Origin: Photobacterium aphoticum
GTDB taxonomy: Bacteria > Pseudomonadota > Gammaproteobacteria > Enterobacterales > Vibrionaceae
Reading direction: 5' to 3'
Length of the DNA stretch: 64,000 nt
Assembly (NCBI RefSeq): GCF_001029435.1
Contig: NZ_LDOV01000022.1
Span: forward strand, 62,001 to 126,000
Shown here: piece after piece, positions 43,422 to 52,137 of the stretch
How positions within the stretch are numbered: the first letter of the stretch is position 1
How the letters are laid out: each line of letters opens with the position of its first letter
Notes under the pieces: model-generated
Database searches by the model: none
What the model was told of the DNA's origin: nothing
Seen by the model: only the letters and a program-made list of their open reading frames with translations
Translations under genes and position numbers: made by a program

Positions 43422-44726
43422 TTAACGCTCCCAGTAAGCTTCTTCGAGGCAATCTTCGCGCTCAGGCAGGCCACGCGATAGGCGAGGGGCATGCTGCGTC
43501 AATACTTCGTAACTCACACGGTTAGAGTACTGACAAATTTGAGAGAATGAAGAGTATGACAAGAAGTCACCTGCGTGTTTTGCCGAGTTTGGCACGTTCG
43601 CTTTGTGGTAACGGTTGGCAGACATATCATGCAATAGTGCAGACAATGCGGCATCACCAGCACCGTTAGTGTTTTTGATTTCTACCGGGCCACCTAGGTA
43701 AGGGGCGATATGAGAGTAAACGCGAATTGGGTTTTCACACGTTGCTTTCATCATTGGACGGCTGAATTCGTATTTGTTGAATTCAGGAATACGACCAGGT
43801 AGTAGTGGTAGGGTAGATTCGCGCTTCAGCTCGTCTTCAGTGTAACCCGCCATGTACAGGCCAACAGGGCCAGCAGTACATAGTACAAGATCAACCCACT
43901 CTAGGGCTTTATCAGCGGCAACCAATGGATCTTTTTCGCCAGTCAGTGCTTCGGCTTCTTCCTCGTTCATCGCTACACAGGTAACGTGCTCTTTCAGGAA
44001 CTCAATCCACCACTCTTGTTTGCCTTCAATCACATACTTTGTACCCAGTGTCAGTACAACCGGTACGTTATGCTTTTTCGCAAATTCAATGGCTTTCAGT
44101 GCTGAATCCTTCATCGGATCGCCAGGTTTGCCACGAACAAGGTAAGAGGAAAGGACAAGGGCAGACGCATTTTCAAATGCGCATTCTGGCACGAATTCAG
44201 GCTTAAGCTGATTCATTTCACCTTCGTTAATGGCGAAGGTGCGCTCACCGTCTTCGGTGATCAGGGTGTAGCAACGACCGATAGGGCCATCCACAGGTTG
44301 CAAGTAATCAAGATCCATACGGCTTGATGTGTTGCACAAGTAGCGGTAAGCGTAAGAACCGATTTTTAGATCTTGACTCATCACACCCAACAGGATGGAT
44401 TTGTCATCTGCCAGCACAGAGTAGTTGTGCAGCGTGTTACCAATGGTATCACCAGGGTATTCATGGCTGATCAGATTACGTTCTTTCAGCTCTTGGTAGA
44501 GTAATTCGGCTTTATCTTCCGCAAGGACTAATGAGTGACCTTTACTTAAGTTATGGCGAGCCAGAAACTCATCATCAATACGTGCTTCGATATCAACGAT
44601 GGTTTGACCAACACCAACCAAGTGGGTACGAGATAGCGGATTTTCTTGCTGGATTTGAGCAACTAATGGATCGCGGGCATTGACTGGGAAGTAATGCTTG
44701 GATTTACGCTGACCAGGGAATTTCAT
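43422..44726 (-). CDS. gsk: inosine/guanosine kinase
   Basis: 434 residues, the length of E. coli Gsk. It begins MKFPGQRKSKHYFPVN, as in that enzyme, and ends in a PfkB-type ATP-binding signature with the catalytic Asp: NTNGAGDAALSALLHD near residue 350. It phosphorylates guanosine and inosine with ATP in purine salvage. This fits the nucleotidase, permease and nuclease elsewhere in the window. Monocistronic; no PurR box is visible upstream. Confidence 0.96.
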   Translation of the reverse strand: MKFPGQRKSKHYFPVNARDPLVAQIQQENPLSRTHLVGVGQTIVDIEARIDDEFLARHNLSKGHSLVLAEDKAELLYQELKERNLISHEYPGDTIGNTLHNYSVLADDKSILLGVMSQDLKIGSYAYRYLCNTSSRMDLDYLQPVDGPIGRCYTLITEDGERTFAINEGEMNQLKPEFVPECAFENASALVLSSYLVRGKPGDPMKDSALKAIEFAKKHNVPVVLTLGTKYVIEGKQEWWIEFLKEHVTCVAMNEEEAEALTGEKDPLVAADKALEWVDLVLCTAGPVGLYMAGYTEDELKRESTLPLLPGRIPEFNKYEFSRPMMKATCENPIRVYSHIAPYLGGPVEIKNTNGAGDAALSALLHDMSANRYHKANVPNSAKHAGDFLSYSSFSQICQYSNRVSYEVLTQHAPRLSRGLPEREDCLEEAYWER

Positions 44727-44894
44727 GTCTGAAGGCTATCGGTTAAAGGGAATTTTGATTCATTGTATCACAGAAATGCGATTTACATCCCACTTCATGA
44801 CGATAAGATGACGTGATTGCATTAAATGCTGTTTTTTTGCACGAGAAGTTTACCGTCGCTGTGACGATATCGACTAACTGTTTATCTGGCATAC

Positions 44895-44926
44895 AAAAAA
44901 ACAGCCGACAGGGCGACTGTTTTTTA
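44895..44926 (-). terminator. intrinsic terminator of the DUF2786 gene
   Basis: AAAAAACAGCCG / CGACTGTTTTTT (one mismatch) around a 6-base loop, with T runs in both directions. It follows the minus-strand DUF2786 gene by 27 bases. Confidence 0.85.
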
Positions 44927-44952
44927 GGCATGTGGGAGTCAATGGCAAAGCA

Positions 44953-45651
44953 TTAAGAGGAGAGAAGCTTGGGTTCGTGAGCGCGACTGCCACCCACCGG
45001 ACGACTGACAGAAATAGAACGGCCTTTCTTCATGCCTTTCTCGTAGTCATCGGTCAATGCTTTCATGGCTTCTTGCAATTGCTGCTTGAACGTCTCACGG
45101 TCGAGGTTCTTAAACTCTTTATCGATGAAGTTTGTCATGCGCTGGTCATGATCATCATCAGTGGTCAGTACGGGCAGTTTTTCCAACGCGCCTTCCAGCC
45201 AACCGGCTAAGAAAGAAGACACGCGACGGGTAATTTCCGACGTACTTGTGCCTGTGCCTTGGAAGCTGTTGCGGAACTGGCCGGTCTGCTGGTTCATCTC
45301 ACGGTAAACGACATCAAAGGCGAAGGCAGCAAAAATGGCGCGTTCAGCCATGCCGATAAACTCAGCTTGTTTGAGACCTTTATGGTTCGTCAGTACACAT
45401 TCAACGCCAAAGCGGCGATTGATCCCACGAATGATCTTCAATATCTGAGGGCTGATGTCAGTTGGCAGTAAGGTGGCTGTTTTCGTTTTGCCCATTTGAA
45501 TGAATTCGATATCGTCTTTTTCAAGACCATATTTCAGCATCAAACGGTGGGCCATCTTTATAGCTTGAGCGGCTTCATTGACATTCGCCGAGTTACCTAG
45601 CTCGAGGCATTTTGCAATTTTCTTCAGCGCCTTTCGCTTTTGTTCAGACAT
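44953..45651 (-). CDS. DUF2786 protein
   Basis: 232 residues. The N-terminal DUF2786 domain (residues 5-45) has the usual KALKKIAKCLELGNSANVNEAAQAI start with MLKYGL. The following region resembles the partner domain of that family: RGINRRFGVECVL, GMAERAIFAAFAFDVVYR. A Lys/Arg- and Ser-rich tail closes the protein. Family members occur in phages and bacteria and are of unknown function. Start at 45651; no clear ribosome site but the region upstream is short (120 bases) and divergent to the next gene. Confidence 0.8.
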   Translation of the reverse strand: MSEQKRKALKKIAKCLELGNSANVNEAAQAIKMAHRLMLKYGLEKDDIEFIQMGKTKTATLLPTDISPQILKIIRGINRRFGVECVLTNHKGLKQAEFIGMAERAIFAAFAFDVVYREMNQQTGQFRNSFQGTGTSTSEITRRVSSFLAGWLEGALEKLPVLTTDDDHDQRMTNFIDKEFKNLDRETFKQQLQEAMKALTDDYEKGMKKGRSISVSRPVGGSRAHEPKLLSS

Positions 45652-45771
45652 TCGGTCACACCATGGTTGAAAAGGGCGAATATTTTAACGTGATCATCCC
45701 TGTAGCACAATTCCCTTTGCGAGGGTGATGTCGCATAATAAGACACGTGTTTCATTGATAAAAAGCATGTT

Positions 45772-46734
45772 ATGACATTGTCTTACCAAGTAATTGATGT
45801 GCCATTTGAATACCGACATACCTGTTGGTTTTGTGGTGAACCGTATTATGAATCTCACTCCTTCATGGCGTCACCGAACTATGATCAGCAGACACTGCCG
45901 ATTTTAGTGCCGTGTTGCCAGGAATGTTTTTCGCTGTGTAAATCCATTAAAGTGAGTGGGTTAGACATTCTGCGCGATAAGGTCAAAGAGCAGTTACACC
46001 GTAAGTACGAAAAGCATTTACAGATCGGGATCAACTGGACCAAAGAAGAGCTCGAAGACTGCGAATTTGAAGGTAAGGCACTGGAAGGGTTCAAAGAAAG
46101 TGCTTGGGCCATGTATGAAATCGCCAAAGGACGGGTTAATTATGCCGGGTGGCCGCTGGCGATAGATGGCCAGCCGATGGCATCTTTCAGTAGCGCCTTT
46201 CATGTACAGTTTGATGGCGTCACGTATACCAGCTTGCAGCATGCGGTTGAGCAGCTCGCAAAAGCTTATGCCATTCCGCAACCTTACTTGGAAGAAGTGA
46301 TTGAAGTGGTGGGGCGTGAGAAATTGGCCTATGCCATTCGCTTTGCGAAAACCACGTATGGTTATTCTGCACAAGAGCGTATGGCAAGCATTGCCAGTTT
46401 GCGCGCATTATTAGCGGAAGAGCAAGCATTGTCGATGCCGATGACAACCCCGTCTTCCGGCATTGATGTTCCGCTGGCTGATATCCGTGAGTTTATCTTA
46501 CATCGCACCGTGATGCCTGCTGTGGCGACACAGTGGCTGTTCAAACACGGGGTGACGACCTTGCAACAATTGGCTGATCAAGAAGATGCGTTCTTTGCGC
46601 ATTTTGGTCAGGATTCTGAATTCACCGCCTTTACCTATTTCAATGCCATGCAGATTTATCTGGAACAGCGCGAATTAGATATGCAATGGGCGAAGGAGCA
46701 CGATCCCAACCAAGCATGGTTTGCTAAGTTATAA
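45772..46734 (+). CDS. hypothetical protein with N-terminal cysteine cluster
   Basis: 320 residues. The first 60 residues contain CWFCGEPYYES and CCQECFSLC, a four- to six-cysteine arrangement like a zinc-binding HNH or treble-clef element, though no HNH catalytic His is clear. The rest is helical: a middle part with EGKALEGFKESAWAMYEIAK and later segments such as FILHRTVMPAVATQWLF and FNAMQIYLEQRELDMQWAK. I do not recognise the family. The start at 45772 has no good ribosome site (AAAAAGCATGTT). It is monocistronic with a terminator. Confidence 0.7.
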   Translation: MTLSYQVIDVPFEYRHTCWFCGEPYYESHSFMASPNYDQQTLPILVPCCQECFSLCKSIKVSGLDILRDKVKEQLHRKYEKHLQIGINWTKEELEDCEFEGKALEGFKESAWAMYEIAKGRVNYAGWPLAIDGQPMASFSSAFHVQFDGVTYTSLQHAVEQLAKAYAIPQPYLEEVIEVVGREKLAYAIRFAKTTYGYSAQERMASIASLRALLAEEQALSMPMTTPSSGIDVPLADIREFILHRTVMPAVATQWLFKHGVTTLQQLADQEDAFFAHFGQDSEFTAFTYFNAMQIYLEQRELDMQWAKEHDPNQAWFAKL

Positions 46735-46784
46735 GTTTCAACCCGTGGTGAGGTCGGCATTCAGTTCGACGATCAGAAGATAAA

Positions 46785-46818
46785 AGAAAAGGCGCAGTGT
46801 GCGCCTTTTCTGTTTGTT
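46785..46818. terminator. bidirectional intrinsic terminator
   Basis: Stem AGAAAAGGCGCA / TGCGCCTTTTCT with a 3-base loop between convergent genes; T-rich tracts follow on both strands. Confidence 0.9.
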
Positions 46819-46850
46819 GCTTATGTATATGTAGAAAGTGGTGGATGCGA

Positions 46851-47315
46851 TTACTGGTTTTCGCGCGACCACACCATGGTTTTACCGTTCTCATCAAACG
46901 CCAATACGTTGTATGGGTCTTTTTGATCGTTGTATTCCATACCCGGTGAACCCATTGGCATACCACCTACCGCCAGGCCTTTCATACGCTTTGGCTGAGA
47001 TTCCAAAAAGCGAACAATCTCGTTGGCAGGAATATGGCCTTCAAAGGTGTAACCATTGATCTCAGCGGTGTGACACGATGCATACTCTGGACGTACACCC
47101 AGTTTGATTTTCACTGGCGTCAGGTTCTCTTCAAACACCATGTCCAACTTAATGTCGTTCTCTTCCATGTGTTTAACCCACTCTTTACAACAACCGCAGT
47201 AAGGTGACAGGTAGTTAGTCCCTGTGTACTTTGCGGCAAATGCAGATGTGGTCATGGTTAGCAGGGCAGCCGCCGTCAGTGTTTTAGCAATCGTGGTGTT
47301 GAATGTCTTTTTCAT
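46851..47315 (-). CDS. DUF411 exported metal-binding protein
   Basis: 154 residues. Signal peptide ending SAFA, then YLSPYCGCCKEWVKHM, the DUF411 hallmark with a CGCC site, and ASCHTAEINGYTFEGHIPA, followed by GLAVGGMPMGSPGME with a Met-rich loop. DUF411 proteins are periplasmic and commonly occur with copper or other metal resistance genes. The Cys- and Met-rich upstream gene on the same strand supports that. AACAGGTACATATT precedes the ATG. Confidence 0.88.
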   Translation of the reverse strand: MKKTFNTTIAKTLTAAALLTMTTSAFAAKYTGTNYLSPYCGCCKEWVKHMEENDIKLDMVFEENLTPVKIKLGVRPEYASCHTAEINGYTFEGHIPANEIVRFLESQPKRMKGLAVGGMPMGSPGMEYNDQKDPYNVLAFDENGKTMVWSRENQ

Positions 47316-47397
47316 AATATGTACCTGTTAAATCGTTGAATAGTTGTTGTGATGCCTGCGCCAGTCAGCGCCTTGTGCATCAAGGATGAATCAAGAT

Positions 47398-47796
47398 TTA
47401 ACAGGTGACAGGAGGACGAAAAATAAACTCGGTATTCGTGAGTTGTTTTTCAACAGGTTCAGCAAACCCGTGTGACAAGGATAAGGGGTGGTAGGCGATT
47501 GCATCGGCCAAAATTGCAAAATGCAGATTATGAGATTGGCATTGCATATCATCGCAGCAGTTGTCATTACTGTGCGAGCCGCTGGTGTGCTGGCTTTTAG
47601 CGCCGTGTTGAGTGCTATCTTGCATGAGCATTGAGGTACAACATTCTGGTGATGTTGGCATGCTCTTCGTGCAATGGCTGCGCATATCGGCAGGTATGTT
47701 ATGTGGCTGGGAAGCAGATGCAGTGATGCCAAAAGACGCTGACAAAATCAGCATCAGGGCAATCACACATTTTGTGATGAATTGCTGTAATCGCAT
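47398..47796 (-). CDS. exported Cys/His/Met-rich protein (CopL/DUF2946-like, tentative)
   Basis: 132 residues from the ATG at 47796 (MRLQQFITK); eight further codons upstream are open. A signal peptide or membrane segment covers about residues 6-28. The middle is dense with metal ligands: MRSHCTKSMPTSPECCTSM, HGAKSQHTSGSHSNDNCC and DDMQCQSHNLH, followed by LSHGFAEP. The layout resembles CopL/DUF2946-type copper-response proteins. The DUF411 gene starts 82 bases downstream on the same strand, so these two probably form one operon handling copper or a similar metal. Confidence 0.65.
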   Translation of the reverse strand: MRLQQFITKCVIALMLILSASFGITASASQPHNIPADMRSHCTKSMPTSPECCTSMLMQDSTQHGAKSQHTSGSHSNDNCCDDMQCQSHNLHFAILADAIAYHPLSLSHGFAEPVEKQLTNTEFIFRPPVTC

Positions 47797-48071
47797 ACTC
47801 AAACCACACATCCAAACCATATTTCGCGATTATATCGAGTAAATCAGCAAAATCACAAACAGAAGATTGTAAGAAAATTGCGATAGGTCAAAAAATGACA
47901 AGCCTTTGAACCCACATCAGGAATCCTCCTACATACCTCTGAAAAGCCATGAAGCCTTGTGTGACGTGGCTTTCAAAGCAGCAAAGACTGACTTTTCCCT
48001 GACAAATTATCCGGTCAGGTACGTTTTAATTACTACAATTAGAAAATTATAGCTTTTTAGGATTTTTGGGG

Positions 48072-48434
48072 ATGCAATACACAGAACAGGACCGTCAGGT
48101 ACTACATGACACATGGATGAGTTACAAAGCAAAGATGCGCGTTACGCAAATTGAGATGGCAAAGAAACTGGGTGTCAGCCAGCTTGTTTTTTCTGATATC
48201 TTGCGAGGCAGCGTGCCGCTAGAACATCGTTTCGTGACGCAGTTCTGTGGTTATATCGGAGTCGATCCGGTGTTGACCTTGCCATCATTGCGTAATCAGG
48301 TTGGGGCGGCGTTGCCGAATCAGGTGACATTGACCAATACCTATATTGTGGATGGCGATATTAAAAACGTGCGTTACAGTGGCAACCAGATCGTGGTTGA
48401 GTATGTTCACAGCGTCGACATGGCAAACGCCTAA
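48072..48434 (+). CDS. small XRE-type helix-turn-helix regulator
   Basis: 120 residues from the ATG at 48072; an in-frame TTG at 48066 is less likely. The N-terminal HTH has MRVTQIEMAKKLGVSQLVFSDI with LRGSVPLEHRFV, the Cro/C1-type pattern with the second helix AKKLGVSQ (about 28-48). The C-terminal 50 residues form a beta-rich segment (LTNTYIVDGDIKNVRYSGNQIVVEY) that is unlike phage repressor domains. It resembles short vibrio XRE proteins of unknown target. AGGA lies about 10 bases upstream. Confidence 0.8.
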   Translation: MQYTEQDRQVLHDTWMSYKAKMRVTQIEMAKKLGVSQLVFSDILRGSVPLEHRFVTQFCGYIGVDPVLTLPSLRNQVGAALPNQVTLTNTYIVDGDIKNVRYSGNQIVVEYVHSVDMANA

Positions 48435-48513
48435 GCAGCAATGACGAATAAAGCCGTTCAGTTAACGTTAGAGCGTTCAAAAAGAACGAACCGCGATAAA
48501 GCGTCGCATATAA

Positions 48514-48542
48514 AGAAGCCCTCATTCACGAGGGCTTTTTTA
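48514..48542. terminator. intrinsic terminator between XRE gene and pgpB
   Basis: Stem AAGCCCTC / GAGGGCTT with a 6-base loop, followed by TTTT on the plus strand. Confidence 0.9.
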
Positions 48543-48590
48543 TGTCTGCAATTTATGCTTATAAGCAGAACGATGAGATAACGTATTTTG

Positions 48591-49304
48591 TTACGATTCA
48601 GACTGCCACTCTGGCACACAGAGATAAAGCAGCGCCGCACATCCTACCGATGCCAATAAGTCTGTTGGCCAATGCATGCCCAGCCAAATGCGACTGACGC
48701 CCACACCGGTTGCCCACACAATCAACGCAGCTGCAGGCACATAGTGTCGACGGCGTAAGAAGAAGCCCCCCCAGAACACCACACATACCGCCACAAAGAT
48801 GGTATGGCCAGAAGGCAGTGAATAGTTGGTTTCACCTAACCAATGCTGGATACGCCATTCACTGACATGTTGACGCGCTTCCATCACCGCATGATCTTTC
48901 CCTTTTTCATCCAACTGATAGAAATCTTCCGGTGACGATACAATGCCCAGAGCTTCTAGCTCGTAGGTATATGGGCGAGGCACTTCCGTAAGATGCTTTA
49001 AGCCACTTTTGGCAGCAAAGCTTAACACCAGCAAAATGGCGAATTGTACGCCGAGTTTCAGAAATTGTTGACGCGGTACTTTTAATAGTAATGGAATAGC
49101 CATCAGCACGCTGACCGTGATCAGAAAACCCGGTTTACCGGCCGAGAAAGTTAACGCTGAAAAAAATTGCCCCGCAACGTCTGAAGCTGGTGCGGCCAGA
49201 TTGGCTTGCGAGTAAAACATAAGCACGCCGGATAGGAGTGTGCCGAACAGTAGCAGAGCAATGAGCCCCGGAATTTTTTTAGCAAAAAATGAACGTAAAG
49301 TCAT
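48591..49304 (-). CDS. pgpB: PAP2-type phosphatidylglycerophosphatase B
   Basis: 237 residues from the ATG at 49304. It is a six-helix inner-membrane protein of the PAP2 superfamily. The phosphatase signature is complete: KSGLKHLTEVPRP (motif 1), SLPSGHT (motif 2, with catalytic His) and SRIWLGMHWPTD (motif 3). The large periplasmic loop between motif 1 and 2 (EDFYQLDEKGKDHAVMEA) is as in E. coli PgpB (254 residues). It dephosphorylates phosphatidylglycerol phosphate and undecaprenyl pyrophosphate on the periplasmic face. Confidence 0.9.
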   Translation of the reverse strand: MTLRSFFAKKIPGLIALLLFGTLLSGVLMFYSQANLAAPASDVAGQFFSALTFSAGKPGFLITVSVLMAIPLLLKVPRQQFLKLGVQFAILLVLSFAAKSGLKHLTEVPRPYTYELEALGIVSSPEDFYQLDEKGKDHAVMEARQHVSEWRIQHWLGETNYSLPSGHTIFVAVCVVFWGGFFLRRRHYVPAAALIVWATGVGVSRIWLGMHWPTDLLASVGCAALLYLCVPEWQSES

Positions 49305-49486
49305 AACGGTATTGCATCGGAAAAAGGGAGGAAATCTTAGCAAAGTCTAGCGGGATGAACGTAAAATAAATGTCATATCACTCAGTATTTAATGCTTAAT
49401 ACGCATTTCTGTGTGAGTTGTGTACGATTTTGGCTGTGATTGATGTCTTTGTGATGCAAAGCACAATGAGAAAAGGGATAGATAGG

Positions 49487-50443
49487 ATGAGAATTGCGTT
49501 AATTGGATTAGGGGATATTGCGGTGAAAGCGCATCTTCCTGTGCTTACTCAAATGAATGGTGTCGAGTGGGTGTTTTGTACACGTCAACCGCAGCAGCTA
49601 GCGCAATTAGCGGCACAATACCGTATTACTGAGTGTTACACCGATTATCGTGAATTGGCTAACGCGCGGTTAGATGCAGTCATGATACATGCGGCCACAC
49701 AGGTACATATCGAGATCGCACAGTTCTTTTTACAGCTTGGGCTACCGATATTCGTTGATAAGCCTCTGGCTGACAATTATGCCGACTGTGAGCGCTTGCA
49801 TGAACTCGCCGCCAGTAAGCAGTTGCCGATTTTTATGGGGTTTAACCGCCGTTATATTCCGCTTTATCAGACACATTTGACCGGTATGCGAGGCGATACC
49901 GATGACATGAGTGAAGCACTGCGTGGATTACGTTGGGAAAAACATCGTCATGCTTTGCCGGGGGAAGCGCGTACCTTTGTTTTTGACGATTTTATTCATC
50001 CGCTCGATAGCATCAATGTGTATGCCAATGTGAAGCCGGAAGATGTGCAAGTTAACGTACAGTTTGAAAACACGCATGAAAAGGCAAGTGGCTTGCCACG
50101 TATGACTCGCTTGGATGTGCAATGGCAACAGCGCAATGGATTATTTCAGGCATCCATGAATCGCCTGCATGGCATAACGAGTGAAACGGTTTCAGCGCAA
50201 TATCACAATCGAAGTTACCGTTTTGATTCGATGACAGAGGGTGTGTGTTGGCAGGCGAATCAAGAACAACGAGTAAAATTGCCGGATTGGACGCCTATGC
50301 TGGCGTCAAAAGGGTTTCATGCGATGGCAGCACATTGGCTAGAGGTGGTATCCACTGGGCAGCAAGCGCAATATTATACCGATAGAAACTTGCATACCCA
50401 TTTATTGGCCGAACATGTGCTGAATAGGGCATTGAAAGGCTAA
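49487..50443 (+). CDS. Gfo/Idh/MocA-family oxidoreductase
   Basis: 318 residues from the ATG at 49487, with AAAAGGGA eight bases upstream. The N-terminal Rossmann fold begins MRIALIGLGDIAVKAHLPVL with the GLGDIA dinucleotide loop. VDKPLADNY near residue 90 is the family's EKP-like catalytic Lys segment, and the later FVFDDFIHPLDS holds the catalytic Asp/His pair (FDDFIHPLD). Family enzymes oxidise or reduce sugars and cyclitols with NAD(P). The substrate is unknown and no sugar operon is adjacent. Confidence 0.87.
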   Translation: MRIALIGLGDIAVKAHLPVLTQMNGVEWVFCTRQPQQLAQLAAQYRITECYTDYRELANARLDAVMIHAATQVHIEIAQFFLQLGLPIFVDKPLADNYADCERLHELAASKQLPIFMGFNRRYIPLYQTHLTGMRGDTDDMSEALRGLRWEKHRHALPGEARTFVFDDFIHPLDSINVYANVKPEDVQVNVQFENTHEKASGLPRMTRLDVQWQQRNGLFQASMNRLHGITSETVSAQYHNRSYRFDSMTEGVCWQANQEQRVKLPDWTPMLASKGFHAMAAHWLEVVSTGQQAQYYTDRNLHTHLLAEHVLNRALKG

Positions 50444-50486
50444 ATACGGATTGAATAAAGACGTAAAAGTCGGGCGAAGGTAATAA

Positions 50487-50506
50487 GGGCGGTCATTCAA
50501 CCGCCC
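50487..50506. terminator. hairpin between convergent genes
   Basis: Stem GGGCGGT / ACCGCCC with a 6-base loop; tails are not T-rich on either strand, so termination is uncertain. Confidence 0.4.
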
Positions 50507-50518
50507 GTAATAAGGTGC

Positions 50519-51475
50519 TTATTTTGCGATTGTGTTTGCCATTGAGGGCAAGATCGAGGGAGGCGCATCGTTTGGGTTGACGGCAGAAGCGTCAATCCAC
50601 TCTGTAACAAACAGTGGGGTATCACTGTCCAAGTAATATTCATGAGGTGCTGCGCAACGCAGTTTGATAAATCGCTCATCACCGACCTGCATGGTGTGTC
50701 CTTCAGATAATGTTGCCCCCGATGCCAGCAGATAGACAAAAATCATACTGAACATATCAAAAATCTGTTGACTCGTACTGTGGTCACGGACCCATGTGGC
50801 GAGATCAGGAAGCCCAAGCTGTGCTGCGCCATAGGTGCGAATGCATACACCATTATTACCGGCCACATCATATTCGACGAACCCGCAATAGAGTAATAAC
50901 AAAGGCAAGGTTTCTAGCTGAACAATCATATTGCCATCTGTCTGCTGCCCTCGAGTATGGAGAGAAAGCTCAGGAGCCGGAAAGGAGGTATAAGCATTTT
51001 CGTTGGTAATAACAATCGCCCCAAAATAGGTGAAAAAGCCAGCCACTAACGCCAAGGCTGCATACTGCTTAAGTGGGTTGATCTCATATCCACGGTAATA
51101 AAGAAGAACATGACTTTGATTGAGACGGGCGGCGTCTTTTAAGGCCGGTCCATAGTGGGCGGTTGTGATACAACTTTCGACGTTTTCAGCGGGCATGGAA
51201 TAATCACACCCCACAATCTGAATGACATGCTCTCCCCATCCCAGTAACCCGATTAAACTACTTTGTTGGATGAGCCTTTCATCTGTTTCAAATGACGCTT
51301 TAGCCAATGAAGAATGATAAGCACGAAAAGCTTTAATAAAGTCTGAGTCATCAATATCGAACGTATCGCTAAAGAGTACTTGTAAACTTAACGGCGTATT
51401 GATGAGGGGATTAGCGACCAAGACGTTTTCAGAAGACGTATGTGTGTAACCAAAAAAACGAGAAAGAAGACCCAT
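50519..51475 (-). CDS. DUF4261 protein
   Basis: 318 residues from the ATG at 51475 (MGLLSRFFG), with GAGG seven bases upstream; 36 upstream codons are open without support. The pattern LVANPLINTPLSLQVLFSDTFD near the start, then QIVGCDYSMP, FFTYFGAIVITNENAYTSFP in the middle and a C-terminal YLLASGATLSEGHTMQVGDE region is that of the DUF4261 family as I know it. These soluble proteins occur near polymorphic toxin genes in some genomes, but no toxin is adjacent here. Function unknown. Confidence 0.7.
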   Translation of the reverse strand: MGLLSRFFGYTHTSSENVLVANPLINTPLSLQVLFSDTFDIDDSDFIKAFRAYHSSLAKASFETDERLIQQSSLIGLLGWGEHVIQIVGCDYSMPAENVESCITTAHYGPALKDAARLNQSHVLLYYRGYEINPLKQYAALALVAGFFTYFGAIVITNENAYTSFPAPELSLHTRGQQTDGNMIVQLETLPLLLLYCGFVEYDVAGNNGVCIRTYGAAQLGLPDLATWVRDHSTSQQIFDMFSMIFVYLLASGATLSEGHTMQVGDERFIKLRCAAPHEYYLDSDTPLFVTEWIDASAVNPNDAPPSILPSMANTIAK

Positions 51476-52137
51476 ATTATGCCTCGCAAAAACCCACACT
51501 GAAGAAACAAGAAGGCTGAGAGGGACAGTATCACTGTCGTCGGAACGGGAGGCAATGATGAAAGGGTTGAAATCAAATAGCATTCAAAATCCTTTTTGTA
51601 ACCAAAGATGATTGCAGGAAAAAGATAATTATCGATAAGGAAATGAGATGCGGGAGCACATAGTAAGCACGAAGAGTATTTTTATTGAGTAAAGGTTGTC
51701 GTTACCATTAACGGGTTAAGTGAATAGTGATAATGCTATTTAGGTATACTACCTTTTCTGGCTTGGTTTGAGGGATGTGTCAAAATTACGACAAATATTG
51801 GTGTTAAATAATACCTTAATGGATTGATTTTACAGGTTTTGATGGTTTTTGTTTCGTGCTGGGTGTTTTATCACCTAATGGTCATCAGTGATAGGGTTTT
51901 AATAGCATTCATAAAAGTGAAAAAATAAAATAGTGGAAATAAATTAATGACTTTCATCTTGGTGCATATAGGGAATATAAAAGCCAGCTGTTAAGTGTTA
52001 TCACCTATCTGAAATACACATCAACCCATTATTATTAATCTCAAGACGGTTAACGTCATTGGGAGAGCCTGCTTTGCTTCGTTTAGGAAAGAACAGAAGC
52101 GAAAATGATGTACGTTAAAATTGGAACTTTACACAAA
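51476..52137. other. AT-rich intergenic region between divergent genes
   Basis: About 660 bases. AT-rich from 51780 to 52030 with no coding frame or structured RNA that I can support. It holds the promoters of the DUF4261 gene and the outer-membrane protein gene. Confidence 0.4.
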
